The notes below the pieces were generated by a model. That model ran no database searches. It worked only from the letters and a program-made list of their open reading frames with translations, and was not told where the DNA came from. 64,000 nt of DNA, from NCBI RefSeq assembly GCF_000577615.1, contig NZ_CBXX010000007.1, forward strand, positions 163,602 to 227,601, read 5' to 3'. Positions 17,400 through 26,170 of this stretch are shown piece after piece (positions within the stretch are counted from its first letter, which is position 1; each line of letters opens with the position of its first letter). Source of the stretch: Herbaspirillum sp. RV1423. Its GTDB lineage: Bacteria > Pseudomonadota > Gammaproteobacteria > Burkholderiales > Burkholderiaceae_D. The position numbers and the translations under genes are program-made.

Positions 17400-19013
17400 T
17401 TACTGCATTCCTGGCGTTTCCTCTCGTGTTGCCAAATCGGATCGATCCACGACAATGCAATCGGTTGTTAAAATCAAGCTGGCGATCGACGCAGCATTTT
17501 GCAGGGCCAGCCGTGTCACTTTTGTAGGATCGATGATCCCCATCTTTATCATGCTGCCGTATTCATCGGTGGCTGCGTTGTATCCAAAATCGCCGGTCCC
17601 ATCGAGCACTTTTTCAATGATGACATCCGGTTCGCCGCCGGCATTGCAGACAATCTGGCGCAGTGGCCCTTCCAATGCACGATGAATTATTTTCACGCCC
17701 GACTCCTGCGCCATATTGCCGGTTTTTATGTCCGTCAACGCCGCGCGCGCACGCAGCAAAGCCACTCCGCCACCGGCGCCGACGCCTTCCTCCGTCGCTG
17801 CGCGAGTAGCATGTATCGCGTCTTCAACCCTGGATCGCTTTTCTTTCATCTCGATCTCGGTAGAAGCGCCAACCTTGATCAGCGCGACGCCCCCACTTAG
17901 CTTGGCGGCGCGCTCCTGCAGTTGCTTTTTTTCATAATCGCTTTCGGTGCGATCAATCTCTTTTCGAATCTGGCTTATGCGATTCTTGATTTTCTCGGCA
18001 TCGCCGGCGCCGCCGATCAGGGTCGTATTGTCTTTGTCGATTTCAATACGCGAGGCGCGACCAAGATCTTGTAGTTCCAGTTTTTCCAGATCCAAGCCGG
18101 CCTCTTCAGAGACTACATGCGCTCCGGTAACGATGGCGATATCCTCAAGTTGAGCTTTGCGATGCTCGCCAAATCCAGGGGCCTTTACAGCGCAAACTCT
18201 TAACGTGCCGCGCAAAGAATTGATCACCAGCGTTGTGAGTACGTCCCCGCCGATATCCTCGGCAAGGATGAACAACGGCTGGCCGGTTTTTATCGCTTTC
18301 TCGAGAAGCGGCAATAGTGTTTCAATCGATGAGATCGGCTTTTGAGAAAGCAGAATCAAAGGGTTTTCCAACGTCACGCGATCCTTGTCGGATTCGTTGA
18401 TGAAGTAGGGAGACAGATAACCTCGATCGAACTGCAGTCCTTCGACAATCTCCAGTTCGTTCTTCATGCCCCTGCCATCCTCGGATTTGACCACGCCGTC
18501 CCCGCCGACACGCTCCAGAGCTTGCGCGATCATCTCGCCGATCGCCATGTCGCCGTTTGCCGATATGGTACCCACCTGCATTATTTCCTGATTCGAACTG
18601 ACCTTTCTTGAATTTTCTTGCAGCCTTGCGACAATGGCGTCGACTGCCATATCTATACCGCGTTTCAAATCCATCGGATCGAATCCTGCAGCGACGAACT
18701 TCATGCCTTGTTGGACGATAGCCTGCGCCAGTACCGTGGCAGTGGTGGTGCCATCGCCTGCCATCTCGGAAGTATGTGTCGCAACCTCGCGCACCAATTG
18801 CGCACCGAGATTCTCAAAATTATCCTGCAACTCAATTTCCTTCGCGACCACCACTCCGGAATTGATAATCAATGGCGAACCGTACGGTTTTCCCAGAACG
18901 ACGGTCCTGCCTTTTGGGCCGAGCGTGACTTTTACAGCGTTCGCAAGCGTATTCAGCCCCAAACACAATTTGGTTCGGGCGGCATCATGAAACAACAGTA
19001 GTTTGACCGACAT
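17400..19013 (-). CDS. groEL: Orphan GroEL-type chaperonin (no adjacent groES)
   Basis: 537 residues, full-length Hsp60 fold. The ATPase motifs are kept: [24 protein letters not shown] and [16 protein letters not shown]. The apical domain is complete. Differences from a housekeeping GroEL are a divergent N-terminus ([13 protein letters not shown]) and a C-terminus ending REETPGMQ, without the GGM-rich tail. There is no groES on either side, so this is probably a second, specialised paralogue. A REP-like repeat sits 57 bp upstream of the start, in the likely promoter region. Confidence 0.93.
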   Translation of the reverse strand: MSVKLLLFHDAARTKLCLGLNTLANAVKVTLGPKGRTVVLGKPYGSPLIINSGVVVAKEIELQDNFENLGAQLVREVATHTSEMAGDGTTTATVLAQAIVQQGMKFVAAGFDPMDLKRGIDMAVDAIVARLQENSRKVSSNQEIMQVGTISANGDMAIGEMIAQALERVGGDGVVKSEDGRGMKNELEIVEGLQFDRGYLSPYFINESDKDRVTLENPLILLSQKPISSIETLLPLLEKAIKTGQPLFILAEDIGGDVLTTLVINSLRGTLRVCAVKAPGFGEHRKAQLEDIAIVTGAHVVSEEAGLDLEKLELQDLGRASRIEIDKDNTTLIGGAGDAEKIKNRISQIRKEIDRTESDYEKKQLQERAAKLSGGVALIKVGASTEIEMKEKRSRVEDAIHATRAATEEGVGAGGGVALLRARAALTDIKTGNMAQESGVKIIHRALEGPLRQIVCNAGGEPDVIIEKVLDGTGDFGYNAATDEYGSMIKMGIIDPTKVTRLALQNAASIASLILTTDCIVVDRSDLATREETPGMQ

Positions 19014-19069
19014 GGCAGTCTCCTCACCATAGAATAAATCCTGAAACTGAAAAGCCCGGAAGATATGTG

Positions 19070-19103
19070 GAACTCATTTCATAGATAGGCGTGAGATGCG
19101 TTC
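19070..19103. repeat. Solo REP-like palindromic repeat in front of groEL
   Basis: Starts GAACTCATTTCATAG and ends GAGATGCGTTC. Across these 34 bases it is identical to the copy at 14303, about 4.8 kb away. Confidence 0.85.
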
Positions 19104-19254
19104 TAATAAAGAAGCAAAATCGCTTTTTCCATTGCGATCGGCAAGCGCGCAAATAACCAGCACAACTGCGACCGCGCGCCCTGGTCCTGCGTGCAATCAG
19201 CGGTTCTCATTTTCTGCGAACCTTGCAGAAAGATGAGGATGATCCTGCTTTACC

Positions 19255-19443
19255 TCATTTTTTTATTGGACAAGTCGACCAACCAAATAATCTGTAGGCG
19301 GGGCAATAACCGAAAACACCCGTCAATAAAGGGATGACGCCGATATACCCCCATAGTCCGACATAGCCCGACAGTGCTGCCAACACCAATCCTGCGCCGA
19401 CAACGATACGTATCCCTCGATCAATGCTTCCGACATTACTCAT
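19255..19443 (-). CDS. DUF2892 (YgaP-like) small membrane protein
   Basis: 62 residues from the second of two adjacent ATGs (19443), six bases after AAGGAG. Pattern N-x-G-x-x-DR at the start (MSNVGSIDRGIRIVVG), two hydrophobic helices and a Cys-containing end (FGYCPAYRLFGWSTCPIKK). These are hallmarks of the DUF2892 inner-membrane domain often found with rhodanese in YgaP. Function unknown; frequent in stress and sulfur-related loci. Confidence 0.85.
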   Translation of the reverse strand: MSNVGSIDRGIRIVVGAGLVLAALSGYVGLWGYIGVIPLLTGVFGYCPAYRLFGWSTCPIKK

Positions 19444-19640
19444 CATGCGCTCCTTGCGTTCGTGAACCAGAATCTAATACCAAGAACAAATATTTTTGAG
19501 AAATTTATTGTCCAATGCGCCGTTAATAGGCATGTGATATATCGCACAGCGCTGCCGATGGCATCAAGGCCATCGAGAATCAACCACTTTCTTGTGAATT
19601 GTTACGCTGCCGTCTTGAATGACCGTCCGCGGAGATGCTC

Positions 19641-19670
19641 GCACTCGCAGCTATTTATGAAATGCACTCT
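19641..19670. repeat. Probable decayed REP-like half-element
   Basis: The segment CTATTTATGAAATGCACTCT matches the inverted half of the repeat family (CTATTGATGAAATGCATTCT) with two differences; the other half is degraded. Confidence 0.4.
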
Positions 19671-19706
19671 GATTTTTCATCCTAAGCAGTAAACGGATGA
19701 TAAACA

Positions 19707-19720
19707 TTGATCTGGATCAA
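19707..19720. promoter_or_regulatory. Perfect FNR-type box
   Basis: TTGATCTGGATCAA is an exact TTGAT-N4-ATCAA match. The nearest downstream gene is the cold-shock gene 323 bp away; the DUF2892 gene starts 264 bp away in the other direction. Which gene it serves is unresolved. Confidence 0.75.
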
Positions 19721-20042
19721 TCGCAGGACTGGGGATTGATCCATTCTCATTTTGAGTGGCGGCGCCGGGCGGCATCTGTGCAGAAGAAAAAATACGTCGC
19801 GCATTCGATAGCTTTCTTTTTCGGAAAAATGCGCGTCGGCGACGTCGGAAATCCTTGCAGTCCGTAGATGCGGCCTATGTCGGCAATTCTCGGCAAAAAA
19901 CGACATCATGGGAATCCCGCAATTTTGATGCAGATCAGAATGCGATGGTTCTTCCGCTCTTAGCATGGCAAAACAACCGAGAAACAGGGTTGCCAGTCTA
20001 ATTTCACAGATTGCTCACGATTTACCTCATGAAGGACAAATT

Positions 20043-20246
20043 ATGCCAACCGGTATCGTAAAGTGGTTTAACGACAGCAAGGGTTTTGGATTTATCACGC
20101 CGGATAGTGGCGGTGAAGATTTGTTTGCACATTTTTCCTCCGTTACGATGGATGGATTCAAAACGTTGACGGAAGGACAGAAGGTCAGTTTCGAGATCGT
20201 ACAAGGCCCCAAAGGAAAGCAAGCGTCTAACATCCAAAAAATTTAG
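20043..20246 (+). CDS. Cold-shock domain protein (CspA family)
   Basis: 67 residues from the ATG at 20043, seven bases after AAGGA. Single OB-fold cold-shock domain with [15 protein letters not shown] (RNP1) and DLFAHFS (RNP2). It binds single-stranded RNA/DNA and acts as an RNA chaperone. The in-frame extension upstream to 19965 is not conserved-looking. In this setting it is more likely a stress or low-oxygen paralogue than the main cold-inducible protein. Confidence 0.93.
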   Translation: MPTGIVKWFNDSKGFGFITPDSGGEDLFAHFSSVTMDGFKTLTEGQKVSFEIVQGPKGKQASNIQKI

Positions 20247-20338
20247 CGTAAAAATGAATGCCGTGGGATTCGTTTCTGGTTACGTGCCCCGTTTTATCTA
20301 CCAGGCATTTCAGATTCGCCTAAAGGACCGGAGAATAT

Positions 20339-21028
20339 ATGCATGAAACAGAACGCATCAAAGATCGCACCGAAGGCGGAGCGAAATTGGCGGAACGGCT
20401 CGGCGCTTATGCCCGGCGTCCTGATGTGATTGTGCTGGCGCTGCCGCGTGGCGGTGTACCGGTCGGCTTTGCGATTGCCCAGGCATTGGACGTACCGCTT
20501 GACGTCTTGCTGGTGCGAAAGCTGGGCGTTCCTGGAAACGAAGAGTTTGCAATGGGAGCCATTACCAGCGATGGCGTCTATGTACTGCAATCTGATGTAT
20601 TGAGGAACTTTGATATTTCCGCAAAGATAGTCGAGGCAACAGCGCAGCGCAAACTCAAAGAGCTGGCTCAGCGTGAAAAGCTGTATCGGGCCGACCGCCC
20701 CGCTCTTCAGTTGGAAGGTCGAACCGCGATCATTGTCGACGACGGCCTGGCGACTGGATCCACCATGCTTGCGGCCATCAAAGCGGTACGCAAGGCCGGA
20801 GCGGCGCGTCTTGTTATTGCAGTTCCGGTTGCCGCGCCGGATGCAATCCGTCAGATTGAGTCGCAAGTGGATGAGACCATTTTCCTGATGGCTCCAGAAC
20901 CCTTTTATGCAGTCGGCATGTGGTATGACGACTTCGGTCAGACCAGTGATGACGAGGTGGTTGCATTCCTTGATAAAGCTGCCAAACGACAGGCGCAAAT
21001 CAAACCAGGGAAGGATATTTCTGCTTGA
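20339..21028 (+). CDS. Phosphoribosyltransferase-family protein (COG1926 type)
   Basis: 229 residues, ATG at 20339 after CGGAG. Type I phosphoribosyltransferase fold: PRGGVPVGFAIAQAL near residue 40, the PRPP loop AIIVDDGLATGSTM (about 130-143) and a C-terminal EPFYAVGMWYDDFGQTSDDEV cap. No nucleobase specificity can be read off. In other bacteria this domain occurs fused to a dienelactone-hydrolase-like domain or to an erythromycin-esterase-like domain, and here both are the next two genes. Nothing confirms catalytic transfer; a signalling or repair role is possible. Confidence 0.88.
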   Translation: MHETERIKDRTEGGAKLAERLGAYARRPDVIVLALPRGGVPVGFAIAQALDVPLDVLLVRKLGVPGNEEFAMGAITSDGVYVLQSDVLRNFDISAKIVEATAQRKLKELAQREKLYRADRPALQLEGRTAIIVDDGLATGSTMLAAIKAVRKAGAARLVIAVPVAAPDAIRQIESQVDETIFLMAPEPFYAVGMWYDDFGQTSDDEVVAFLDKAAKRQAQIKPGKDISA

Positions 21029-21123
21029 CATCTTTCTGCACGCGGGTCTGACGCAGCCCGGTCGTGCCTGATCCCCGAAAACTGCATCAGGGACTTGCAA
21101 GTCGGCGGCCGATGTCGTCGCTG

Positions 21124-21262
21124 GAATTCATTTCATCAATAGGCGTGAGTGCGAGCTTGCCCTGTTTGGGTTCTTCCCAGAAAGGGCGCTGGCCGCGTCG
21201 CAGGCCTTGCGAGTGCATTTTCTGGGAAGAACGCATCTCACGCCTATCGATGAAATGAGTTC
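21124..21262. repeat. Paired inverted repeat element, 139 bp (MITE-like)
   Basis: A direct copy of the REP-like unit at the left end and an inverted copy at the right end. Between them lies a second, nested inverted repeat (TTCTTCCCAGAAA / TTTCTGGGAAGAA). The whole can fold as a long hairpin. It lies between the phosphoribosyltransferase and hydrolase genes and shares left-inner sequence (GTGCGAGC, CCTGTTTGGG) with the element at 25241. Confidence 0.85.
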
Positions 21263-21306
21263 TACGTAAATGTGATGGCCAAGAAAACCATGAGGAGATA
21301 TTGGCG

Positions 21307-21966
21307 ATGCGAGCAATGCAAAGAGAGCTGATCTGCATCAAGGTTGGCGGGGTCCGCTTGGAAGGAATGCTGGATCTGCCGCGAAATTCCATCGGCACAG
21401 TCCTGTTCGCTCACGGCAGCGGCAGCAGTCGCTTTAGCCCGCGCAACAACTTCGTGGCGGAACGACTGCGGCAGACCCGTCTTGGCACATTGCTGGTCGA
21501 CCTACTGACGCCGAACGAAGACCAGAACGCCGCGACCCGCTTTAATATCGCCTTGCTCACACAACGCCTGAGCGCAGCCTGCGATTGGCTGCAGCAGAAT
21601 GAAGGCACAGCAGGACATCCATTGGGATTGTTCGGCGCCAGTACCGGCGCGGCCGCAGCATTGCAAGTGGCTGCTACGCATAGTTCCGATATCGCGGCGG
21701 TTGTCTCGCGCGGCGGCCGCCCCGATCTCGCTGGCAATCATGCACTTCGCAAGGTCCGCGCCCCAACGCTATTGATCGTCGGCGGACGCGACTTCACCGT
21801 CATTGAATTGAATCGCAAAGCCTATGCCACGCTGAGTTGCGAAAAACGATTGGAAATCATTCCTCATGCAACGCATCTGTTTGAAGAGCCCGGCACCCTG
21901 GAAGCTGTTTCTGTACTGGCATCAGCGTGGTTTACCCGGCATTTGATCGGATCGGACGCTACTTGA
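21307..21966 (+). CDS. Alpha/beta hydrolase, dienelactone-hydrolase-like
   Basis: 219 residues from the ATG at 21307, nine bases after GAGGAG; a TTG at 21301 is also possible. Alpha/beta-hydrolase fold with oxyanion motif LFAHGSGSSRFS, nucleophile elbow GLFGASTGAAAA (Ser), acid LLIVGGRDFTV (Asp) and histidine IIPHATHLF. Catalytic triad complete. Substrate unknown. Consistently linked to the phosphoribosyltransferase in other genomes, which suggests a shared pathway. Confidence 0.87.
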   Translation: MRAMQRELICIKVGGVRLEGMLDLPRNSIGTVLFAHGSGSSRFSPRNNFVAERLRQTRLGTLLVDLLTPNEDQNAATRFNIALLTQRLSAACDWLQQNEGTAGHPLGLFGASTGAAAALQVAATHSSDIAAVVSRGGRPDLAGNHALRKVRAPTLLIVGGRDFTVIELNRKAYATLSCEKRLEIIPHATHLFEEPGTLEAVSVLASAWFTRHLIGSDAT

Positions 21967-21993
21967 CCTGCCACAAACCAGAAAGGGTATCTC

Positions 21994-23334
21994 GTGAAAT
22001 CAGAATCCATTAGTAGTGCCATCCGGTCATCTGCAAGCATTCTCACAGGCGCCGATACTGATTACGACTCCTTGCTGGCGTTAATCGGCGAAGCGCGATT
22101 CGTTTTGCTGGGTGAGGCAAGTCACGGCACGCAGGAGTTCTACCGGGAACGCGCGCGCATTACGCAACGACTCATTACCGAACGAAATTTTACGGCTGTT
22201 GCAATCGAGGGCGACTGGCCGGATGCTTATCGGGTCAATCGTTATGTCCGCCATCGGAGCGAGGATAAAAATGCCGAGCAAGCGCTGGGAGGCTTCAAAC
22301 GTTTTCCTACCTGGATGTGGCGCAATGCGGAGATGCTTGATTTTGTGGACTGGCTGCGCGACTACAACGGCACATTCATGCGGCAGCGCCCGGATGTCGG
22401 TTTGTATGGTCTAGACCTTTATAGCCTGTTCACTTCAATCGAGGAGGTACTGCGTTATCTCGACAATGTCGATCCGCAAGCCGCGCGCCGCGCCAGGGAG
22501 CGTTATGCCTGCTTCGATCACTTTCAGAAGGACAGTCAGACATATGGTTACGCCGTTGGCCTCGGCATGTCCGCCTCTTGCGAGGAGGCTGTTGTGACTC
22601 AACTGCAAGATCTGCGTGTACAGGCTGGAAAATATTTGCAGCATGACGGGGCGGATGCGACTGACGCATTTTTCTATGCGCAGCAAAATGCTCGTCTCAT
22701 CGCGGACGCCGAGCAATATTACCGCACCATGTTTTCCAAACGTGTATCTTCCTGGAATTTGCGCGACCAGCATATGATGGAAACGCTTGACGCGCTTGCG
22801 CAACACCTTCAGCATTCGTTATCCGAACCGGCGAAGATCGTGGTCTGGGCACACAACTCTCACCTTGGCGATGCGCGCGCCACGGATATCGGACGTCTTG
22901 GCGAATGGAACGTAGGTCAATTGGCGCGCCAGTCATATGGAGAACAAGTTGCTTTGATCGGCTTTACGACCTATCGGGGAACCGTGACTGCCGCGTCCGA
23001 TTGGGATGCCCCTGCACAACGCAAGCGCGTGCGGCCGGCACTGACAGGAAGCTACGAAGAGTTGTTTCATCAGACCGGAATTGAACGCTTCATGTTGCCT
23101 CTGCGCGGAAATGATTCGTTAAAAGACGAGCTATCTCAGCCATACCTGGAACGCGCCATCGGCGTGATTTATCTGCCGGAAACCGAGCGGCAAAGTCACT
23201 ATTTTCATGCAAACATGCCGCAGCAATTCGACGCCATATTACATTTCGATGAAACGCACGCTGTCAAGCCGCTTGAGTTAAGCAGTCATTGGGAGACTGG
23301 AGAAGCGCCCGAGACCTTTCCGGTTGGCCTCTAG
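21994..23334 (+). CDS. Erythromycin-esterase-family protein
   Basis: 446 residues from a GTG at 21994 after AAGGG. Erythromycin-esterase-like superfamily (PF05139): the core signature FVLLGEASHGTQEFYRERA carries the catalytic Glu/His, followed by AIEGDWPDAYRVNRYV and VVWAHNSHLGDAR. No signal peptide. Proteins this close to a phosphoribosyltransferase are usually not macrolide-resistance enzymes; the M. tuberculosis DosR-regulon protein Rv2030c (from memory) joins the same two domains. Starts 27 bp after the hydrolase, same operon. Confidence 0.88.
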   Translation: MKSESISSAIRSSASILTGADTDYDSLLALIGEARFVLLGEASHGTQEFYRERARITQRLITERNFTAVAIEGDWPDAYRVNRYVRHRSEDKNAEQALGGFKRFPTWMWRNAEMLDFVDWLRDYNGTFMRQRPDVGLYGLDLYSLFTSIEEVLRYLDNVDPQAARRARERYACFDHFQKDSQTYGYAVGLGMSASCEEAVVTQLQDLRVQAGKYLQHDGADATDAFFYAQQNARLIADAEQYYRTMFSKRVSSWNLRDQHMMETLDALAQHLQHSLSEPAKIVVWAHNSHLGDARATDIGRLGEWNVGQLARQSYGEQVALIGFTTYRGTVTAASDWDAPAQRKRVRPALTGSYEELFHQTGIERFMLPLRGNDSLKDELSQPYLERAIGVIYLPETERQSHYFHANMPQQFDAILHFDETHAVKPLELSSHWETGEAPETFPVGL

Positions 23335-23492
23335 GATCGCATCGGATTTTCCCTTTCGACGTCTGCAGTATCGGATACGACGGCACAATACGACGTCATC
23401 AGCAGGCGGTCCGATCCAAAAGATGTGTGCCAGATGATTAGATGAGAACAATCCGGATTCATGAAGCGAACGTCGCCCCGAAAAGCACGTCG

Positions 23493-24116
23493 TTATCGTG
23501 AGTACCCTACCGACTGGACAACGATAATGCGTTGGGCAACGCTCAGCCCCATCATCTTGGCGAGCTTCGGACGATCGACCCAACCTCGCACGACAGTGCC
23601 GAGCCCTTCCGCAGCACAGAAGAGATAGACGTTCTGACTGATGAACCCGACATCGAGCGCTGCATAGAATTTTTTCTCTGTACGAGGAGCATCCCCCATC
23701 TTTTCCAGATTGGCGACGTATACAAGATTGATCGGAACATGCGGCACAAAATCTTGCCAGCCTGTGGCCCCGCGAAGATCTTCTTTTCGGACAAGAGACA
23801 GAACAAATGCATGCGGGTCAAACAGATAGAGTCCATCCGATCTGGCAACATAAATGTCAATTTCTTGCCAATTTTTCGCAGATGGTGCAGTACGATGCGA
23901 ACCCTCCGGGCGGTTGATGCCGAAGGCGGACCACAGAAGTCGGGATAGCGTTTCAACACTGATGTCCCGATCGCTGAAGTCGCGATTCGATTTTCTCAGT
24001 TTCAATATCTGCGTCAGATGATTTTTCAGATCCGATGCCGCAACGTCTGATGCAACGGGAAGAGGCGGAGTCAATTTCAATACGGTTTGATCAACGATTC
24101 CTGGCGAGCTTGTCAT
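23493..24116 (-). CDS. SagB/nitroreductase-family flavoprotein
   Basis: 207 residues from the ATG at 24116 with AAGGA nine bases upstream; an ATG at 24176 would add 20 basic residues. Nitroreductase fold with the N-terminal FMN motif RKSNRDF, mid-domain WSAFGINRPEGSHRTAPSA typical of SagB/ThcOx-type enzymes, and C-terminal YLFCAAEGLGTVVRGWVDR. Likely FMN-dependent NAD(P)H oxidoreductase with unknown substrate. Comparable nitroreductases (Acg-like) belong to dormancy regulons. An FNR-like box lies about 250 bp upstream. Confidence 0.85.
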   Translation of the reverse strand: MTSSPGIVDQTVLKLTPPLPVASDVAASDLKNHLTQILKLRKSNRDFSDRDISVETLSRLLWSAFGINRPEGSHRTAPSAKNWQEIDIYVARSDGLYLFDPHAFVLSLVRKEDLRGATGWQDFVPHVPINLVYVANLEKMGDAPRTEKKFYAALDVGFISQNVYLFCAAEGLGTVVRGWVDRPKLAKMMGLSVAQRIIVVQSVGYSR

Positions 24117-24364
24117 GACATATTTCCTTAGCTTCAGTTGATGTTTGAGCGTGCGCTGCAGCCGACGCTTGCTCATGAGGCGCCGCTTCTGCGATTTGGA
24201 ATCGCAACATTCCTGGCTTTCTTAGGCTTCACATCAGAATTGTCCGCCGCAACGCTAATCAGCAAGTTGCTTGATATACGCACCTGACACGGCTTCATGG
24301 CCGAAAAGAATATTTGGCACCGATGTCCTGCGGACCACTTTGCCTTTGACGTCATTTGGCAACA

Positions 24365-24378
24365 CTGATCTATATCAA
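24365..24378. promoter_or_regulatory. FNR-like box upstream of the nitroreductase gene
   Basis: CTGATCTATATCAA, nine of ten consensus positions, 249-262 bp from the nitroreductase start codon. A long leader or an undetected gene would be needed, so the target is uncertain. Confidence 0.55.
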
Positions 24379-24794
24379 ATAACACCGTGGAAGAATTTGA
24401 GAGAACAATGCTCAGAAATCTGCTTTCGATACGATCAGCTCCATACATGGAGCAATGCTCCAGCATCACATTACCGTTTCGCAGCATGTTCGACACCCTC
24501 GGTTTCAAGAAGAATGACCGTGGCAAGGATTGACAAGATACCGAACAGGCTTTTTGAAAAATCTATATCCTGGATTGCTGCGATAGTGTCTCGATTGGAA
24601 TGAGCGGGCCAGTTTTTATTCGGAGTCAGACTTGCTTGAGGAACTCAGGAGAGCCATTGGTTTTGAATGGCGCGAAATTGATAAATCTTCTTTACGCATG
24701 TTGTCTTTTATTTACTTTTTTTGACGGAACAAGGTATTACTCATAGATAGAATGATTGACATCATTTTGACAATAACCTATGAGGGGAATACAA

Positions 24795-24890
24795 ATGATT
24801 GCCAAGATATTAAATACCATCTTCGTTGGTACGAGCCTTAGCTTATTGCTCTTCATACTACTTATCTTCGCGATTACAGAACCGATATAG
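24795..24890 (+). CDS. Putative 31-residue single-helix membrane peptide
   Basis: ATG seven bases after AGGGGAA. The peptide starts MIAKILNTIFVGTS, continues as an unbroken hydrophobic helix (LSLLLFILLIFAI) and ends TEPI. This is the architecture of accessory membrane peptides such as KdpF or CydX, but the sequence matches none that I recognise. It is the best-supported coding feature in the otherwise empty 24.1-25.6 kb stretch. Confidence 0.5.
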   Translation: MIAKILNTIFVGTSLSLLLFILLIFAITEPI

Positions 24891-25240
24891 GCCATTTTCA
24901 TGCCAATTCCGGCAAGTCATTGCCGCAAAGCGATGGCAACGAGTTCAGTACCGTTATCCGACTGAACGGCTATGCAAGATCAGATCCCGAATATTACCCA
25001 TACGTTTTGGGGATCTTGATGAATTTCCTGCGGTGCGCCCCATCCCCTCGAAAAAATAGATAACTCGCGAAGGTTCCGATAGGGGAGTATTCAAATTCAA
25101 AAGGCTATGAGCCAAGACAACTTTATTGGCAATGACGACGAGCATGTCTTCGTCATGCAATAGAACCGGCAACCTATCCCCTGAGGGGGTGTGAGATTTT
25201 GGTGATTCTCACTTTCCGTGATTCGTAGTCATGCATACCA

Positions 25241-25409
25241 GAACTCATTTCATCAATAGGCCTGAGTGCGAGCAAGTCCTGTTTGGGATGGACTGCAAGG
25301 TGCTCCCTCCCGCATTGCACATTCGGCACCGCTACGCGACTCATCACGCGTCTTGCCAGCGCCCTTTCCGGGGAAAACGCATCTCACGCCTATTGATGAA
25401 ATGCATTCT
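25241..25409. repeat. Paired inverted repeat element, 169 bp (MITE-like)
   Basis: Starts GAACTCATTTCATCAATAGG and ends TATTGATGAAATGCATTC, an imperfect terminal inverted repeat. Left-inner sequence GTGCGAGC and CCTGTTTGGG is shared with the 21124 element, but the nested TTCTTCCCAG hairpin is absent, so the two are diverged members of one family. Confidence 0.85.
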
Positions 25410-25505
25410 AGAAGAGTGAGAGCACACGTCGTCGCTTCTATGCAAAGATTTTTATCTTGCTCATCGTCTTATGCGAAGAACTTTATCATTACGTTGATAC
25501 AAGAC

Positions 25506-25539
25506 AAAAAAAACTCCAAGCTCTTTACGAAACTTGGAG
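25506..25539 (-). terminator. Rho-independent terminator of the MFS-ssb operon
   Basis: Read on the minus strand: CTCCAAG stem, 12-base loop, CTTGGAG stem, then a run of eight T. About 87 bases past the ssb stop. Confidence 0.85.
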
Positions 25540-25625
25540 GCATTCTTCAGAAAATATTAATTTAAGAACAAAGGCTTATGGAATATTGAAGATTATTCTT
25601 CTTTACACAGAAAGTCTTATCAAAT

Positions 25626-26129
25626 TCAGAACGGAATGTCGTCATCCATATCCGAAAAATTCGGTGCCGGACGCGCTGCTGCCGGTGCGCGCGCGGCTCC
25701 CGCGGCAGCGCCGCCGGTATTCTGACGTGCAGGAGCAGCGCCGCCGCCGTAACCGCCGCCGGCCTCATCCATCGATGAACCGCCGCCCATGCCCTGGCGG
25801 CTGCCCAGCATTTGCATGGTGTCGGCGATGATTTCGGTGGTGTACTTTTCCACGCCGTCCTTGTCGGTCCACTTGCGCGTCTGCAGGCGGCCTTCGACGT
25901 AGACTTGCGATCCCTTCTTCAAATATTGGCCGGCGATTTCAGCCAGCTTGCGGTAGAAGGTGATCCGATGCCATTCGGTGAGTTCTTTCTTTTCACCGCT
26001 GTTCTTGTCTTTCCAGCTTTCGGTCGTGGCGACGGCGACGTTGGTGACGGCTTCGCCATTGGGCATGTAACGCGTTTCCGGGTCACGTCCGAGATTGCCG
26101 ACGATGATGACTTTATTGACCGATGCCAT
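25626..26129 (-). CDS. ssb: Single-stranded DNA-binding protein
   Basis: 167 residues. N-terminal OB-fold (about 1-110: [20 protein letters not shown], the [21 protein letters not shown] strand), a Gly/Ala/Pro-rich linker, and the acidic C-terminal tip DMDDDIPF that recruits repair and replication proteins. Length and tail match the housekeeping SSB (178 residues in E. coli). Starts 41 bp after the MFS gene and is followed by a terminator. Confidence 0.97.
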   Translation of the reverse strand: MASVNKVIIVGNLGRDPETRYMPNGEAVTNVAVATTESWKDKNSGEKKELTEWHRITFYRKLAEIAGQYLKKGSQVYVEGRLQTRKWTDKDGVEKYTTEIIADTMQMLGSRQGMGGGSSMDEAGGGYGGGAAPARQNTGGAAAGAARAPAAARPAPNFSDMDDDIPF

Positions 26130-26170
26130 TATTTCTCCTGAATTTCACTAATTTTCAACTAATTTTCAAA

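Larger units (their letters stand above)
19444..20042. other. Gene-poor stretch between DUF2892 and cold-shock genes
   Basis: Contains a decayed repeat and a perfect FNR box but no convincing gene. A frame at 19756-20001 has no ribosome-binding site and a basic, unlikely product. Part of it may be the long 5' untranslated leader typical of cspA-type genes. Confidence 0.5.
24117..25240. other. Gene-poor AT-rich stretch
   Basis: Apart from the FNR-like box and the small membrane peptide, no gene is recognised. Frames at 24173-24526 (minus) and 24271-24603 (plus) lack ribosome-binding sites and protein-like composition. Confidence 0.5.

Noticed and set aside
21994..23334. Macrolide resistance gene
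   Set aside because: Family membership alone is not evidence of resistance; the neighbourhood points to a stress-related role and no resistance-gene context (integron, IS) is present.
25241..25409. Possible CRISPR or tRNA-like structure from the strong inverted repeats
   Set aside because: Only terminal inverted copies and no regular spacer array; the same unit recurs as solo repeats elsewhere. No tRNA cloverleaf was found.
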